Shown: positions 24,262-36,757 of the stretch, one piece after another
Layout: every line of letters begins with the position of its first letter
Position numbering within the stretch: position 1 is the stretch's first letter
Assembly (NCBI GenBank): GCA_009192285.1
Contig: WBVU01000011.1
Span: 1,360,668-1,424,667 of the forward strand
DNA length: 64,000 bases
DNA from: Morchella semilibera
Taxonomy: Eukaryota > Ascomycota > Pezizomycetes > Pezizales > Morchellaceae
Reading direction: 5' to 3'
Notes under the pieces: generated by a model
The model's input: only the letters and a program-made list of their open reading frames with translations
Databases searched by the model: none
Told to the model about the DNA's origin: nothing
Made by a program: the position numbers and the translations under genes

Positions 24262-27200
24262 GATCTTGACTACATTTTGTCCGGATATATAGACCAGCGC
24301 GACTGTTCCGATAGTTTAATCACTTGTTGTCCTACGTTTCTTTATGTCTTCATGGTCGGATATCTGCCTTTTTTTTTTTTCCCCCTCCCTCTTTCTTTCT
24401 TTTTCTTTTCTTTACTTCTTAGGCGCATTCTGGAGCATCTTGCGTTAAATTTCACTTGCTACTTGGGGCATAGTTCGGGCTTTTCCTACTTGGGTTCACT
24501 TTTACAGTATCTTATGATCTTTATTTTGTTTTGTCCTTTTATTTAGTGGGGTTTTAAAAACTATCTGTAACAAAATTCTAAAGATAAAAAATTCCTGACC
24601 TGTAATAGTTAAACTGTTCCTGTTTATTCCACCTTGTGGTTTCGACCTCTAGTTACACTAGTGTGGTTGCTTATCTGTACTTTTCTTGGTTTGGGTTTTT
24701 TTAGAATGATGTCAAGAATCATGCACATTTACACCGTGGTATGGCCTTCAACACATGTACCTACCACGTTCAGGGACTAGGCCGTTCCCTATATAAGATG
24801 ACACAGCTCTCCACCTCGCTTGGTCAGAATGAGGCTGAGGGCAGGCTTCACTGCCTCAAGTACATGCACTTTATCTACTTTATCTCGTAGTCGATACCCG
24901 CATGCACGGGCGAACACTGCATAAAACTCTGTTTTTAAAAAAAAATCTCAAAACTTAAAAACTATAATCCGCACAATATACATGTCTCTCTGATCAATTG
25001 AGGGATGCCGCGGTGATGCCTCCTTACTATAATCTAATGACGACTATTTTTCTTCTCACACGCTGTGTTTTATTGGTTGATGGAAATCATACATGCAGTT
25101 GTGCCCTTTTTGGGCAGAGTAGAGACATGTGATGCATTAGGAATATTGAAGGCTGATAACGGCCCTGCATGAATACGTAAGTATGTAGCTCAACTAGGAG
25201 TCGATTTACCCTTGTGAGTTCTGATCTCTTTCTTGGGCCTGATGTCCTTGAATCGCAGGATTCCGATTTTCGGAACGGCTAAGTATGAATACAATAGTGG
25301 AATGGTTTCAATTATAGATTCCGGATTATTTACCACGAAACTCTCTGTCTCAGATATGCCCGGGGGTGAGTATTGGAGTGTGCTTGTATTCCTCGGCGCC
25401 TTAATGCGCCTCTATCCTTACACGTACCATACCATCACCAACTATTTTCCTGAGGCAATTTAATAATTAACAACTGGCCCATAATAAAATATTGATAATA
25501 TTCCAACCTTTAATAACTTCACCTCCTGTGTCATATTGCGCCTCATGACCAGTGAGCTCTCCTATTCTCATGCTGTTATATCTTATCGATAACGGCTTTT
25601 TTTTTTCCTCAAAAAGAAAATATATACGTTACATGCATGCGTGATGCCTTCAAATTCCCAGGCCAAATCTCAACCTGCAAGCCAAGCCGAAAAATCTAAA
25701 TCCCTAGCGACAATTAAGGGTCCAATATAAACTGGTGGATTTGTTCACCTTGAGTATGGCTACTAAGGTGCCTAACTACCCTGGCCCTGATCCACGGATT
25801 GTGATTCAGAACCGATCTCGGATCGTAAATGCATTGAGAACTTGTCTAAGTAGGCATGTTTGTAGTACTATCTCTTTTCCTTTTCAGCACCTGTTCCGAG
25901 CCGAAGTGGAACGGATAAGGCATACCCCGTTCTAACATGTCACGACCGAGCTGCCGGAATAATGTGGCTGTTTGTTGTGATAGCTGTCAGATTTTGGCTA
26001 CGATTTCGTAATCATTCCAGGTTCAAGACGACGACCTTATCTACTTCGAGGCACACCTACGGGGGAGGCACTTGGGTTAGCGAGTGATAGATGATGACTC
26101 GCCTACCTTGCTCGGGACATGGTTCGGTTTGCAATAATTGTTTACGCTTCGTCCAGTTTTAAACTTGCGACTCGAAAAGGTCCCTGTCCAGGGTATCCTC
26201 CAGCTAGGCCACTTAGGGACTAGGCTTGAAATCCAACCATGTTGCAACGTCCTGAAAATTGGTTGTAAAAAGAAAATACCTGATAATTAGATATGTCAGC
26301 TGTAGTTAAAAACCATGCAGGGCTGTTTCTGTGGGAGCATCAATATTTGAGAAGTATTCACTTGTATATATATAAGTATTAGGTGTCGTCCGCAGGTGAA
26401 ACTTGGGCCACGAGGCTACAAAGGTTTAAGTGAAACAATCCGGGAGGGCGTTTTTCCGAATAACACGCCATGACAGTTCCGTCTTCGGTCCCCAGCATCT
26501 TATAAAAGTAGGTTGGGAGCTGCTCGGTCCTGTAGTTCAGAGAACTGACACAAGACATCATTATAAAAAGAAAAAAACCCAATGATCGATCAGGTTCGGT
26601 TTTCTGTGATGTCCCAAGTTGGGGCTTTATAATTATATCAATAGTGGTATCTATCTCCATAGAATGGTTAGTCTTGAGGTATTAAAATTCTCATCGCTGT
26701 ACATCACACTGTTGGCGGTTTTGCCTATGGGGTGTGGACTCAGATTGTCCCAAACATATGATTACCTACTTTAGTAACTTTAGGAAATACTAGGGCGTTA
26801 AGACATTCTATGTTAGGGCGTGTTGATAACATCAGCGGTAAGGTTTGAGGTTTATTCTCTCCCTCGTTTACCTTAACGTGTCATTCGTTCACGAAACGTG
26901 TCGTCTGTGCAATACTTTTTGTATGTCGTTGGCTATAACAGGTACATATAGGCTATACATGTAAAAAGTGTCACATAGCTAATCATAAACCACATTTGTT
27001 AACAAAGATTGGCACCCGAAGCACACCAATTAAACGGGCCCTTAAATTTTGATGACCGAACCAATATATTTATGTCTTTGAACCGGTAAACGGCATTTAC
27101 ATACCCTATATTTACTTAACCTAGTATTAATTCCTTGAGTGACTCGAGTCCATATCGAAAGATGACCCGAGTAAAGAGATAATATATATATAATAATATA

Positions 27201-27831
27201 TCATAATTAAAGGTAATGGGTGAGTTTTTTGGATGCCGCGGGCTATCGAAGATTTCAAAACCATCAGTGAAGGGGGCTTAGGTATACGTAGAGATATACA
27301 TGTAGGTACAACCGCTCTTCAAGAGTGTTCGTGATTCATACTTGTGGATAAGATGGTCAGTGCCCAATGTGGCTTACAGAGTTGAAACCAAGAACTCAAA
27401 TGTATCCATAACATTATAGAAACTTGATAACAAAGAATAAAAACATGCATCATGAACATCTAATATTGACTTTAGTTATCATTAAGTACTGGTGGCTTGA
27501 GATTAATCTCAAACATTTCAATGTACAGTTTGATCGATAACTGACTTGAGCCAGACATGTCACATTAAATCCGGATCACGAACACTTTTGATGATTGGCC
27601 GTAGCATGTAGGTACATGTTAGTACATTTACGTATAAGATTTTTCTTCCCCAACTTAGCGGCACATAATGTTCCACAATTAAAATCCCAAGCAGCTTTGG
27701 CCTCCAGTATAACCCACCACCAGAGAAGATTTTAGGAGGGGTATAGCTGTTATATACATACACGCACACACGTACATATACATATGTCATAGCAGAAATT
27801 TTTAAGATTCAAGTGCTACATGTACATACAT

Positions 27832-27921
27832 ACTTGCCGCGAGAATAAGTTTCTGCCACCACTTCTGTGTTGCAACAGCGTCTTCTCGCGCAAACCTGGT
27901 GGAAACTTATTCTCGCCGCAA
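27832..27921. repeat. 90-bp foldback element
   Basis: CTTGCCGCGAGAATAAGTTT at the left is matched by the reverse complement CTTGCGGCGAGAATAAGTTT at the right, extended by a CCACCA/TGGTGG pairing. The two arms fill most of the 90 bp. It could be a tiny MITE or a stable hairpin; no ORF. Confidence 0.7.
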
Positions 27922-27940
27922 GCACACGCACGTACATACT

Positions 27941-28141
27941 TACAGTCTCGGAAATGAGGGTAAAAATGTAACCATGGGGGCACTACGGTATTGAGTCAAG
28001 GATACTGGTTTGAACCAGCATCTTAAGTAGAATACCATATCGATACCGTATCAATATATATATACCGTGTCCTTATAGATCACTAGCGTAATGATATGAC
28101 TGCAATACGGTAGTGAATTTCTACCCATTTCCGGTACTGTA
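27941..28141. mobile_element. TACAGT-family MITE, 201 bp
   Basis: The left end TACAGTCTCGGAAATGAGGG and the reverse complement of the right end (TACAGTACCGGAAATGGGTA) are related. The inner parts CACTACGGTATTG and CAATACGGTAGTG form a further inverted pair. TA is at both ends. It is close to, but distinct from, the copy that starts 184 bp downstream. Confidence 0.7.
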
Positions 28142-28324
28142 GTAAGTACATACAGGTCATGGGTGGCCAAGCTATGGACTGCGTGTCCGAAGACAGAAGA
28201 CATTTCGCCAAAAACACTTACAAGATTGAAAATGACAGTTTGTATAGGAGTGGTTCAGTCTTCGTTTTTTTTCTGGGGGAGGAGAGGGGAGGTAATTCCA
28301 ATCTTTTAATATGAAATGCTGACG

Positions 28325-28497
28325 TACAGTACCAAAAAAGTGATGTAATAGATACCATAGCAATACGGTATCGTGAAAAACCTCCGAACTAAATCGGAAT
28401 TTCGGCCATTATACCATAGCAATGCTGTAGCAATACCGGAGTGTCATGGTATTCTGACAGATAAGATACTAGATACACCCGCTTTTTTGGTACTGTA
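28325..28497. mobile_element. TACAGTACC-family MITE, 173 bp, best-preserved copy
   Basis: Perfect 16-bp terminal inverted repeats: TACAGTACCAAAAAAG at the left and CTTTTTTGGTACTGTA at the right, with TA at each extremity. The internal sequence aligns by eye with 8723-8876. Noncoding. TIRs plus TA ends point to the Tc1/mariner superfamily. Confidence 0.85.
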
Positions 28498-29100
28498 CTT
28501 TTCAATGACCATGGCCGGACTCGACTGAGTTCTTGTGAGTAACCTTCGTTCGGCCTTTGCCCTATATATAATAGATACACCATGGAGGACAAAGCGCAAA
28601 TACACCAGCAAATACTACCCAAGTATCATCAAACCCATTTACACATATTTCTCAATTTTACAAGCCCTGAAATCATGGGTAGAGCGATAATCGCAGATAG
28701 GCGTTACTAAGTGTGCGAGGATGGATTGCGGCCGAGGTTAATGAGGTAAATATGTAATTCAACCTAAAATGTCTTAACTTATAGTTACTGAAAGTGTAAA
28801 TTGGTTGGGAATATCCTATAATCAAGGTTCTGTCTTGTCGTTGGTTCTTCGAATTCCATATTTGCGATTAATTAAACATAGGCCCTTGATAGGCCCAGAC
28901 GCACATGTTGGCTCGGATCTATTGTTATACGTATACGTACATACATACATGTAGTTCGCGTAATCAGTACCGATGTATATATACGCCATCTTAGCTATCA
29001 ATAAATCATGGTTTGAGGTTTAGCCGAATTGGCCCCACACCCTCGAATATGCATTATAATCATAGTATCTCACTCGGAACAACCACTGTCCTTAAGTTGA

Positions 29101-29423
29101 TTGATTTTTTTTGTTTTTTGTTTACATCATTAATCGTATCCAGCCCTAGGGCTATGACGATATCACACCATTTTATCCCCAGAACGCCCCTCCCTCCTCC
29201 ACCACCATCAGCAGAACAAAAAACAAAACAAAGAAAATCAAAACAAAAAAAAAAAACTCAATCTCCCCGCGCAATTTACCACATTCTCCCCGCCTTAACT
29301 CAGACAATTTAACACATTCTCCCTGCCTAAACATCCATCCTATCTCTATCCAAATCTCCCCAACCCTGTCTCATCTCTCTAAGTTGATTGATTGATTGAT
29401 TGATACTTCATACATGTATGCAG
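29101..29423. mobile_element. 323-bp insertion flanked by 15-bp direct repeats
   Basis: The 15-mer CTGTCCTTAAGTTGA occurs at 29086-29100 and again at 29424-29438, bracketing 323 bp as a target-site duplication would. The right end of the insert is (TTGA)n followed by TACTTCATACATGTATG, which recurs in a second insertion at 54905-54939. The inside has A-rich and T-rich runs and repeated CATTCTCCC-type blocks, and no ORF. Long, variable flanking duplications and a simple-repeat end suggest a non-LTR (SINE/LINE-type) origin; this is inferred. Confidence 0.55.
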
Positions 29424-31093
29424 CTGTCCTTAAGTTGACCCCTATAATACTATAGGGGGAGTATTCAATATCAAAAGCCACTAACTGTTGCTTTTTTTTT
29501 TTGAAGGGCCAGTACCCACCGACAGCTTAAGGGATAAAATTAAGATCGTGACTAGTGTAAACATAGAGGTACACCTGACCCTATTAAGTGGTACTCTTGT
29601 CTATACGCAATTAATTTGGGGGTTTACACTTGCTGGTGGAGGTTCTAAAATTCCGCGAATAACACCATATGGCACATTATATTAGCACGGAATCTATGAT
29701 ATTTTATTGCTTGGGCGCTTTCGATCGACCGTTTTTAGACTGGTAAAGGGGCCCGCGGGTAACCTCGGGTCAATTAGATAATGATGCCTTCACTTCATGT
29801 TATAGCTATATAATTACAATAAGACATATAGCTCCCGGGCCCGTCGAGGACCACAAGCTATATCCCTTGCCTATAAACCACAATCTCCCCCCAAACAGAC
29901 CATAGCGTTAACCAACATCCGATATAAGGGTACATGAATTAAGGGCCGAAGATCTATATTCTTATAAGATAAACAGCACTACAAGAATTGAGGAGATGAC
30001 TATACTAATAAAAGTAATAATACCTTAGGACTACCAATGCTATCTTTATACATAATCACTTAGCGATCAGAGTCAGCTGTATCCTAACGTGCATAAGTTT
30101 TGAGCGGCCGGAGGTACGTACCCATCCGCAAAATAGAACCTTCTTCAGCTTATAGAACTTAAAGGTCTGACTTTTCTCAGCTAGCCTATTTCTAAGGTTT
30201 GAACTATCAAAAAACTATAACTTCCTGTCGTACATAGTATGCTCCATTCACTTTGGTGTCTTGTAGTCAGCCATAGGTTCAAGGTCGGCAATATTTCACA
30301 GGCACGAAGGACACCTATACCGTCGAGGCGGTTTGATTAAGCATACAGGACACACGGTACGACGAACACCAGAAGAAGGATCCCCAAAGCGATTATATGC
30401 AATGGAGTGTATATATATATATATCAGCCCAGACATCCCTTTGCGAAGCCATATACTTACTTACCTAACTAAATGCCGTATTAATTCGTTTTAACGGCCG
30501 GTTACACAAGACGTCTAAGTTACCTTTAAATTTTCGAGACAGCATTAATTAGGGGAGACTAGGGGCGTGTTCAAGATGTATAAATAACCATAAATATATA
30601 TAGGGGAATTTCAACGTCCTGTGTGACGGCCGAGACGAATTAATGCAGTACGTGGTCCAGACATGCCCAGCTGCAGAGTACTGCTATTTTTATCACGGCT
30701 TTTACTGGCTACATGTATGACCCCGATAACACCCCTTAGGTCCTGGGCATGGTTGAGGGCCTGTATGGTTTAATAGCAATTCTCGGATGTGCGGGTTGCG
30801 TGCATAATGAGCTATAAATCAATCAATCAACCAACAACGGTTTTGGTGAAGTATAAATAAATAAATAAATAACAACAGTTTTGGGGCGCATGTAATTAAT
30901 GAAGTAAACAAAAAAAAAACAGTTTTGGGGCGCATTAGTACCGAGTGATGATCTGTGAATGAGACAATCACTTATCAGAAAGAACACTCATCAGCTAGCT
31001 GCATATGTTTAACTTACGTGTGATTAATTATTATGACTTTCTCATTCATAGCATTGTCTACACGCTTGCAGTACGTTTCTTAGCCAGTGCCTG

Positions 31094-31549
31094 TATGGTG
31101 GCGGACACGACAACGGGGTCGGTCTTGGCAGAAGTAACAAAGTTCCAGGCGCTGATCAGTCCCTTTTAAGGAAGTGGTTAAGCCTAATAAGGACAGACCG
31201 AGTGCTGACTCGTGAGGATTTCAATTTGGCCTTAACAAATTCGTATGGTAACAAACTTTTGTCCTGCCTAACAAAATTGAAAACCTTTTTTCTCAACCTA
31301 CTCGCGCGGCCGAATTCTAACTAAATCACGTGGTGCTGGTTGGCAGGTTTCTTGCGCTGCTCACAGGTCATGTAATTCAGTTAAAACTCGGCCGTGCGAG
31401 TAATTTAATTTGCAGACCGTACTTTGATTCCCCTACTGATTCTCTACAGAATTACTGTGGCTGAATTCAAAAATCATTGATTTGTGGTGAAGAGATAGAT
31501 TTGGCGTTCTTCTGCTTTTACCGACCTCGTTGTCGTGTCCGCCACCATA
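31094..31549. mobile_element. 456-bp MITE, GTGGCGGACAC family
   Basis: The termini TATGGTGGCGGACACGACAA and the reverse complement of the right end match at 29 of 30 positions (one G/A difference), followed by a partial GCAGAAG match further in. TA lies at both extremes. No ORF of note inside. The core GTGGCGGACAC is shared with the element at 63655-63873. Confidence 0.85.
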
Positions 31550-34520
31550 CTATAATAAATGCAAGGGTTTTGATAGTGGTGTATACTGATTTATTGTTCT
31601 TCATGATTTATCACTCGCATGTCTCATTAAGCTAAATGTACTAGGGTGTAGCGAAAAGTGGTCAGAATCTGGTAAGACAATTACACGTATTCACAGCAAC
31701 ATTTACTTATCAGATTCTGATCGCAAAATTGGAAATGATTACAGAGCCTATAATTCCCTCTGACCGTGCGTGCTTTCCGCTTACCCTCAACACCCGGTAC
31801 TACTAGCCCCTCGGGCGCGCTTTCTCTATTGATTCTCCGGTCATCATGTACTATTAGTAGGAGCTATGCTTTAAGATTACCTTCTGGATATGCAAGTACA
31901 TATATACGGGTTACTATCCTCCAGCTGCAGGTTAAAAGGTGAGTGATTTTAAAATCAACTGCCTCCACAGTTAGAACCCAGCAGCATCGTGATCTCGACC
32001 TTTTTTTATTTCTCTCTTTCTTGGGCCTGATCCTCCAAGATAATACAAGACCTGCCATGTCTTAGATATTTCTCGTATATGAAAATCTTCAGACATTCCT
32101 AAATGTTTTAATGCTCTTACTAATCTACAGGGAAAACACCAACACAGCTGGTTATTTGTATTTCTCAGATCTTACCTGCGGAGTCCTTAAGCCACTCTTC
32201 GCGATTGATACTTTAAACATACGCGGAACAGCGGTTTGGTAACGACATGTTTGGTAAGATCGTGGTTTGGAGCGTTAATTAAACATCGGTGATAGGTTGA
32301 GTTTAAGCATAGAATTGGAAAGCCCTTAAGAAACCCAATTAGATTGAGTTTTCCTTCTTTCTACCCCGCGTATTGATGCAGGTAGGCACATAATTGTAAG
32401 ATCAATAAGGAAGTGGGAGCTCTAGGAATCTCCTGTTTCCAAGCAGAGGTGGTACTGCACCAACATCAGGATTTATGAAGTGTAGAAAAACACCCAAACG
32501 ATCAACTATAGTAAAGTTTGGGCTCGTATGTCTTCCCAAGGTTTTGGGGTCTGGGGACCAAGGTGCCGAACCGCTTTTGAGGCAAACTAGGCCTCGGCGG
32601 CCTGAAGTATCTGTGTTTTGGGCTCAGAGCTATGGATCGATTAACTGGATTTCCTGGCTCACGGAGCGCGTGAATACTATATGATTTTCGCTGCAGGAGC
32701 ATCGTGTGGTTCCTACTATGTAGACGAGTTTATTGGGAAGGGGTTTGTGCATGTAGGTGAAGCTAGTAGAAGTCCTGGGGAGGGGCAAAGTGCTGAAGAG
32801 GCGTTTTAGAGTGGAACGAATTCGTCCCCAACCGCCGATCAGAGGCGCTGATTTTTGTGACATTTGGCGCTGGATATCAGTTTCAAGATACCAGGTTCGC
32901 CCATCAAAACCTCGTGCCGCCCTGTTTCGGGTTTTGACCGCTACTTTATGTACGACACAACTTATTTGAAGCTTGAACTGCTAAGCATTCAACGCTAAAT
33001 AACACCTGGGGCAGCTGTATCGTTATCACGACATCACTATCTATGTTTGCCCAGATTTATCAAACAAAAAAAGAAGCATGCATACCGGTGCATATAACTT
33101 GACACCATGTTCCACCCAGTAAGCGCGGTACAGTTGATTAAATGTACCTACATGTAAGTATGTAATTGATTTTGCTTGCCTTTCCAACCGGCACGGTACG
33201 GTACTTACGGCCACAGTAGAGTTTGAAGAGGGCAACGATGTAGTTAGCTGCCGAAGTAACCGTGAGGACGCGTGGGAAATGCATGGTATTATTTGGGTTT
33301 TAGCATCATTTCACTCTCACTCTCTCTACCCGAAGGGGTGACGAGAAATAATATCAAGGTATCGCGGCTTCTAAGTCCCGAATGATAACTTCATTTTGCA
33401 AGCGTCGTGCGTAAGTACTTGTGTCTAACTACATGTATGCCAGTCAAACCAAACTACTGGCCAGAGGGCCAGCAAGCCATCAATCATACCATTGGCACAG
33501 ACTACATGTATTGAACTCGCCCAACAACACACTCCTATTTCCCCCCTCTTCTTCTTCCTTTCCATCGCCGCCTCTTTACTTTGTCTTTGACTTCAGCTTC
33601 AGTATCGACTCTGCGTTACAATCAGAAACACTGCCTCCCTAACTAACAGGGCTCACTCTCTTGGGCTCTGCTGCTGCTGCTGCTGTTACCACTACTTCTC
33701 TGGGGCTCCTTGTTGTAACCTCCACCCCACCTTCCTCGATCTCACCAGGAGGAGGCTGTTGCACTGTAGACGGCCCTGCAAGCGCCTGTTATCGCGTGGT
33801 AACTGCTCCTCCATCTCGCATTCAAATTGGTCCCTGTTCCCACCGGCTGAGTTGTTGGACCCTTCTCTGCGTTCCCCGGACCAATTCCGTTGCCGTTCTC
33901 TCTGATCTGGGACACCAGCGACTGTATACTGGTCCCAACGCACTCACCTTTCGACAGCTTATTATTTTTGCTTTCACCCCACCTTCATTTCCTCTTTCTT
34001 GCCTTACCATTAATTCCTATTCATTAATCCAGTTTCCCCTAATTCAAGTTTCTTTGACGTTCTGCTCGGCCCGAGTACTTTGAACTTTCGTTTCTTCTGA
34101 ATTTGCCTTAATTTACGCCACCCTAATACAGTAGTACTCGTCAATATCATATCAGCATACCCCACATACAAAAAAAAAAAAAAGAATCGAAGTGCATAAC
34201 GAATACTCTCAGAATAAAATACACAGACCCTGGCGGTACTTTATTAAATCATCCGATTCTGATAACCTTTTACGAACATTCTAATCAATAGCTACCCTCC
34301 GGCTGGCTGGCCAGCAGCGTTCGTTCGACTTATTTGTTAATTCCCCCAACCACCCCTCTTGGCCCCTGGGTCAACCGTTGCAACCCCCCTTTACATCCAT
34401 CTTTGACGTTCATCGACATTTTTCCCACCATCCGCGTCAGGTCCCACAGAACAACCTACCAACCATCGGGAAAAAGCTGTAAGGAAACTTGTATCTTTTG
34501 TAGTCTACTTGTTAGAAGTC

Positions 34521-36757
34521 ATGTCTCTCAAACAGGTAAGTTGTGCCCGGACTACTATATGTACTGAGCTGCGGTGGTGTGGGCATAGGCCGCAGAGGTT
34601 CAAGGGGCTTCCCGCTAAAAGAATCCTCTGGGACTGGGGTTTGTAGGAAATCGAGAGCTGGGTGGAGGCTCTAAACTGTTACGACTCACAAGACTACGAT
34701 GGTGCTTTGAAGATATTCGAACAAAATGCCGACACCTCAAAGATATATTTCAATATCGGAATGATCCATGCAACACTCGGCGAGCACGAGAAAGCTGTGA
34801 GTTGACGCTATTTCTTTTTTTATATATACATGTATTATATATATTCTTACATATATTCCTCCCTAATACTGATGGTCTCATAACTCGTTCTTCATACTAA
34901 CAGATGAATGCTATGCAGGTTGAAGCATATCAAAGAGCAACAAAGCTCGACCAATTCCTCGCCGTTGCTTACTTTCAGCAAGGGGTCTCGAATTTCCTGT
35001 TAGGGGAGTTTACGGAAGCTATGGCTAATTTCAATGAGGCACTTTTATATCTGCGAGGGAACACCTTGATCGACTACGAACAACTAGGGCTCAAATTTAA
35101 GCTATTTTCCTGCGAGGTTTTGTTCAACAGGGGGTTGTGCTACATATATGATCAGCAGATCGAGCTTGGGATGAAGGATTTGGAGTATGCGGCCAAGGAG
35201 AAGCAGGTGGAAGATCACAGTGTCATTGATGATGCTATTAGGGAGCAAGCGGAGGTACTATTGCCCCTTGGTACCGAGGGTCTGGGTATTAATTATCTCT
35301 TTTAGAGGTATACTGTATTTTCTGTAGGAGTCGGCGTTCTCTACCGCCCCAACGAAGCCAAGGTCCGAAACGTTAAGGCAAAGGATTATTTGGGCAAAGC
35401 CCGGTTGGTCGCAGCCTCCGACGTTCAGAATGCCTTCACCGGATTTGCCGGAACGGAAGTTAAGAAGGTGAGACCTGGAGAAGTGCCTTTACCTAACAGC
35501 AGAGACTAACCAGCGCGCAGCAAATGAATTCCGAGAACTCCGCGACCGATGACCGCGCACCGACCGAGATTTCATTCGCGGCAACAAATCTTGTAAATCC
35601 CGATCTTACCTCTACGCGCCGGAAGTCAGATACCGCGCCCTCGAAGGAGGGATCCGCCGCCAGCATACGGGGCGCAGATCGTCAAGTATTTCCCCCAACA
35701 CCTCCACCAGAAAACGAGTTCTCATCATCGAAGCCAATACGAAGCAATACCGTTGCCGGAGTTCCGTCGAGCGGCAGCAGTAGTAGATCACTTTCAGTCC
35801 GTGGTGCTCCCCCTCGAGCGAGAAGCCGTGACGGAGGTCGAGACGATCGGGGTGTGATGGATGACGACGAAAGGTATCTACAGCAGCAGCGAAGGCCACC
35901 TCCAGGTCATCTCCGTGGTCAATCAGTAGAGCCTCGTCGTGCGTACTCCACTCGTGCTCCAGCTCCAGCACAACCAGCGACCGCCCAACGATCACGAACC
36001 GTCCGTGAGCGCGGCGATCGACATCAGGATGTTGATGAGAACCAGAGCCAGTACTCGGAGGATATCTATACCGCATATAGCCATGAGCGTGATTTGGCTA
36101 GGCGCGGTGGCGGCGGCGGCTCTATTAGGCGAGGCCTCACCCGCCGGGGAACGAATAGCAGACAGGAGCGCTTTGTGGATGAAGACGAATACGCTAGTGA
36201 CGCTTATGAAGGGTCATCATTTGATGAGGATGAATTTGAGATGGTTGACAATCGTAGTATTCGCAGTGGTGCTTCCCGCCGCCCTCCGGAGATAAAAAAA
36301 GTATGTATATCTCCAGTCCTAAATCCGGGAAGCTGTTTTTTTTTTTTTTTTTTAAAGAAAAAAGGGGGTCCTTGAAACAAATTCTGACCGTTTTCGTCAA
36401 CTAGATCAAAGTTAAGGCTCATGGCGAAGATACGCGGATGATCATGATAAACGCCAACATTGATTTCGATGAGTTCATTACTCGTCTCCAAGACAAATTT
36501 GGTTATCGTCGCAAGACTAGGTGTAAAATTAGGGACGAGGACGGTGACGGTTTTATCAGTGTCTCTGATCAGGAGGATCTCGATATGGCGATCGCTTCGG
36601 CCAAAAAGAATGCAAGGCGTGAGCGCTCCGAGTTTGGAAAGCTTGAGGTTGGTTCTCCCGGATTTTTTGCGAAGTTCCGAAACGGTTTATTTTCGAGTTA
36701 CGTCATGCGGATCTATTGCTAACTTCCCGATCATAGATTTGGGTCCACGAAGTGTAA
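34521..36757 (+). CDS. noxR: NoxR, p67phox-like regulator of NADPH oxidase, about 568 aa
   Basis: Exons 34521-34535, 34647-34796, 34919-35254, 35306-35467, 35521-36300, 36405-36647 and 36737-36757 (1707 nt, all phases match). It activates fungal NADPH oxidases with Rac, producing reactive oxygen for differentiation and fusion. Evidence: N-terminal TPRs (ALNCYDSQDYDGALKIFEQN, IYFNIGMIHATLGEHEKA, AYFQQGVSNFLLGEFTEAM, LFNRGLCYIYDQQIELGM), then the activation-like VLYRPNEAKVRN and KDYLGKARLVAASD. A long basic/proline-rich linker follows, and a C-terminal PB1 domain (IKVKAHGEDTRMIMI..., acidic loop DEDGDGFISVSDQEDLD). Exon 3 could start 15 nt earlier at 34904 in the same frame, a possible alternative acceptor. 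Intron 5 carries a long T run. No frameshift. Confidence 0.93.

Larger units (their letters stand above)
24262..34520. other. 10-kb gene-free, AT-rich, element-rich region
   Basis: No gene could be supported across this interval. Short ORFs (for example 25233-25463 and 25735-25935) have no recognised domain. It contains several terminal-inverted-repeat elements (27832-27921, 27941-28141, 28325-28497 and 31094-31549), an insertion with 15-bp flanking duplications (29086-29438), AT dinucleotide runs (near 27180 and 30411), and repeats of the phrase ACAGTTTTGGGGCGCAT near 30875 and 30920. The last kilobase is probably the noxR promoter and leader. Decayed transposon sequence is likely but not demonstrable by eye. 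Confidence 0.55.

Noticed and set aside
25233-25935. Two short ORFs as remnants of a gene
   Set aside because: No motif, no consistent splice structure, and different frames.
29881-29960. tRNA-like sequence on the minus strand (TTGGTTAACGC-type A box)
   Set aside because: No matching T arm, acceptor stem or anticodon arm could be folded.
33661-34083. 140-aa alanine/serine-rich ORF upstream of noxR
   Set aside because: Low complexity and in the expected promoter/leader of noxR; no domain.
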